A stretch of DNA of 46,516 nt, taken from positions 1 to 46,516 of the forward strand of contig CANJMX010000002.1 of NCBI GenBank assembly GCA_947475125.1. The letters are read 5' to 3'. Source of the stretch: Actinomycetota bacterium. GTDB lineage: Bacteria > Actinomycetota > Thermoleophilia > Miltoncostaeales > Miltoncostaeaceae. The notes below the pieces were generated by a model. The model searched no databases. It saw only the letters and a program-made list of their open reading frames with translations, and was not told where the DNA came from. Both the position numbers and the translations under genes were made by a program. Positions 45,623 through 46,516 of the stretch are shown one piece after another. Positions within the stretch are counted from its first letter, which is position 1, and the number at the start of each line of letters is the position of its first letter.

Positions 45623-45816
45623 ACCCCGCCATGACCCGGGGCGGCTTTGACCTCGGGTGCGCGGTCAATCGTCCAGCGCACGGTGGTGGCCCGCTGGTGG
45701 CGAAGAGGGGTCGCCCCCGGGTGCATGGGTGCCCCCGGGGGCCCCGGGGGTGGGTCCTCGTCGGGGCTCAGCGCACCGTCATGCTTCGCCCCCGCGGCAG
45801 GCGCAGTGGCTCATGA

Positions 45817-46516
45817 CTACTCACTGAGCCCGATCGGGTTGGCAATAACCGTGCGCGCCCGGCCGCCGGCCTTCGCCTCGTACAGGGCGGCATCAGCAGC
45901 GGCATACGCGGCGGGCCATGTGGACGCGCCCCCCTGCCCCACACACAGCGCACCAATTGAACAGGTAATCGCGTCAGGGCCGTCGGTGGGAATGGACCGA
46001 ACCGCGTCCAGCAGACGATCGGTGGTGGAAATCAGGATCGCGGGGTCGCACACCGAGAGGATGACCGCGAACTCGTCGCCCCCGAACCGAGCAACCAGTT
46101 CATCGCTCCGCACCGCGCCGGAAATCGCCTGGCCGACGCTGATGATCGCCAAATCGCCGCCGAGGTGCCCCACGGCATCGTTCACCTCCTTGAAGTGATC
46201 GATGTCGATCAGCAGCAGACCGAATGGGTGGTCTCCGAGCCCGGCCTGGTCGGCCTGCTCGGCGGTTCGGCGGAAGGCCTGCGTGAGGCCCCTGCGGTTC
46301 GAGAGGCCCGTGAGGGGGTCGATGAGTGCCTGTGAAGTCAACTCCTCACGTAAGGCCACCTGCGCGAGCGCACCCGCAAGCGAGTAAATGCCCTTGGCGA
46401 GAAGATCGAGGCGGCCGTGAGCGCTGAGGTCGCCCAAAGCCGGCATCTCCGGGATGGCCACCGTCAGCAAACCGAACTCCTCGCCGGTGGTGGCAACCGG
46501 GGCACAGATGGTGGCG
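45817..46516 (-). CDS. GGDEF-domain diguanylate cyclase (partial at window edge, GAF-like N-terminus)
   Basis: LIDPLTGLSNRRGL...LLLIDIDHFKEVNDAVGHLGGD...VARFGGDEFAVIL; upstream frame stays open to the window end (ATICAPVATTGEEFGLLTVAIP). Confidence 0.92.
   Translation of the reverse strand, partial: ATICAPVATTGEEFGLLTVAIPEMPALGDLSAHGRLDLLAKGIYSLAGALAQVALREELTSQALIDPLTGLSNRRGLTQAFRRTAEQADQAGLGDHPFGLLLIDIDHFKEVNDAVGHLGGDLAIISVGQAISGAVRSDELVARFGGDEFAVILSVCDPAILISTTDRLLDAVRSIPTDGPDAITCSIGALCVGQGGASTWPAAYAAADAALYEAKAGGRARTVIANPIGLSE

Noticed and set aside
45640-45770. C/G-run region CCCCCGGGGGCCCCGGGGGTGG as a novel regulatory element
   Set aside because: Self-complementary simple GC runs between convergent genes; most simply a terminator-like intergenic region

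Overview
High-GC (actinobacterial-looking) chromosomal segment. Housekeeping backbone from 1 to ~19.5 kb: metG 5' end, rsmI, ROK kinase, LCP protein, FmdB-type zinc ribbon, polysaccharide deacetylase, a fused pstC-pstA with pstB and pstS, a PhoB/RegX3-like regulator, a SpoIIE-type phosphatase, a K+/H+ antiporter pair, pyrD, a pterin dehydratase, a FUSC-type protein and tRNA-Lys(TTT). The 3' part of that tRNA (47 bp, 19494-19540) recurs exactly at 34368-34414. The two copies bracket a ~14.9 kb integrative element with a tyrosine integrase and small HTH/excisionase-like genes. Its cargo includes a 5x zinc-ribbon + GIY-YIG-like protein, HNH proteins, a two-gene MazG-like / PUA-like-HNH operon (possible defence module), and two secreted beta-propeller proteins sharing a C-terminal domain. 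Beyond the element are a WxL/DUF916-like secreted locus, then a cobalamin riboswitch in front of two overlapping secreted genes. One is a DUF4430-type protein and the other an alpha/alpha-toroid protein, together resembling a split bacterial version of animal intrinsic factor/transcobalamin. The window ends with a PfkB kinase and a regulatory cluster (two paralogous BldC-like HTH proteins, a LuxR-type regulator, GAF-EAL and GGDEF proteins). Notable non-coding structure: 11-bp-periodic PHO-box-like arrays at pstS and pstCA, a 25-bp-stem hairpin at 30346-30401, and a 50-bp perfect palindrome at 43756-43805. All assignments come from reading the sequence; no database search was run.
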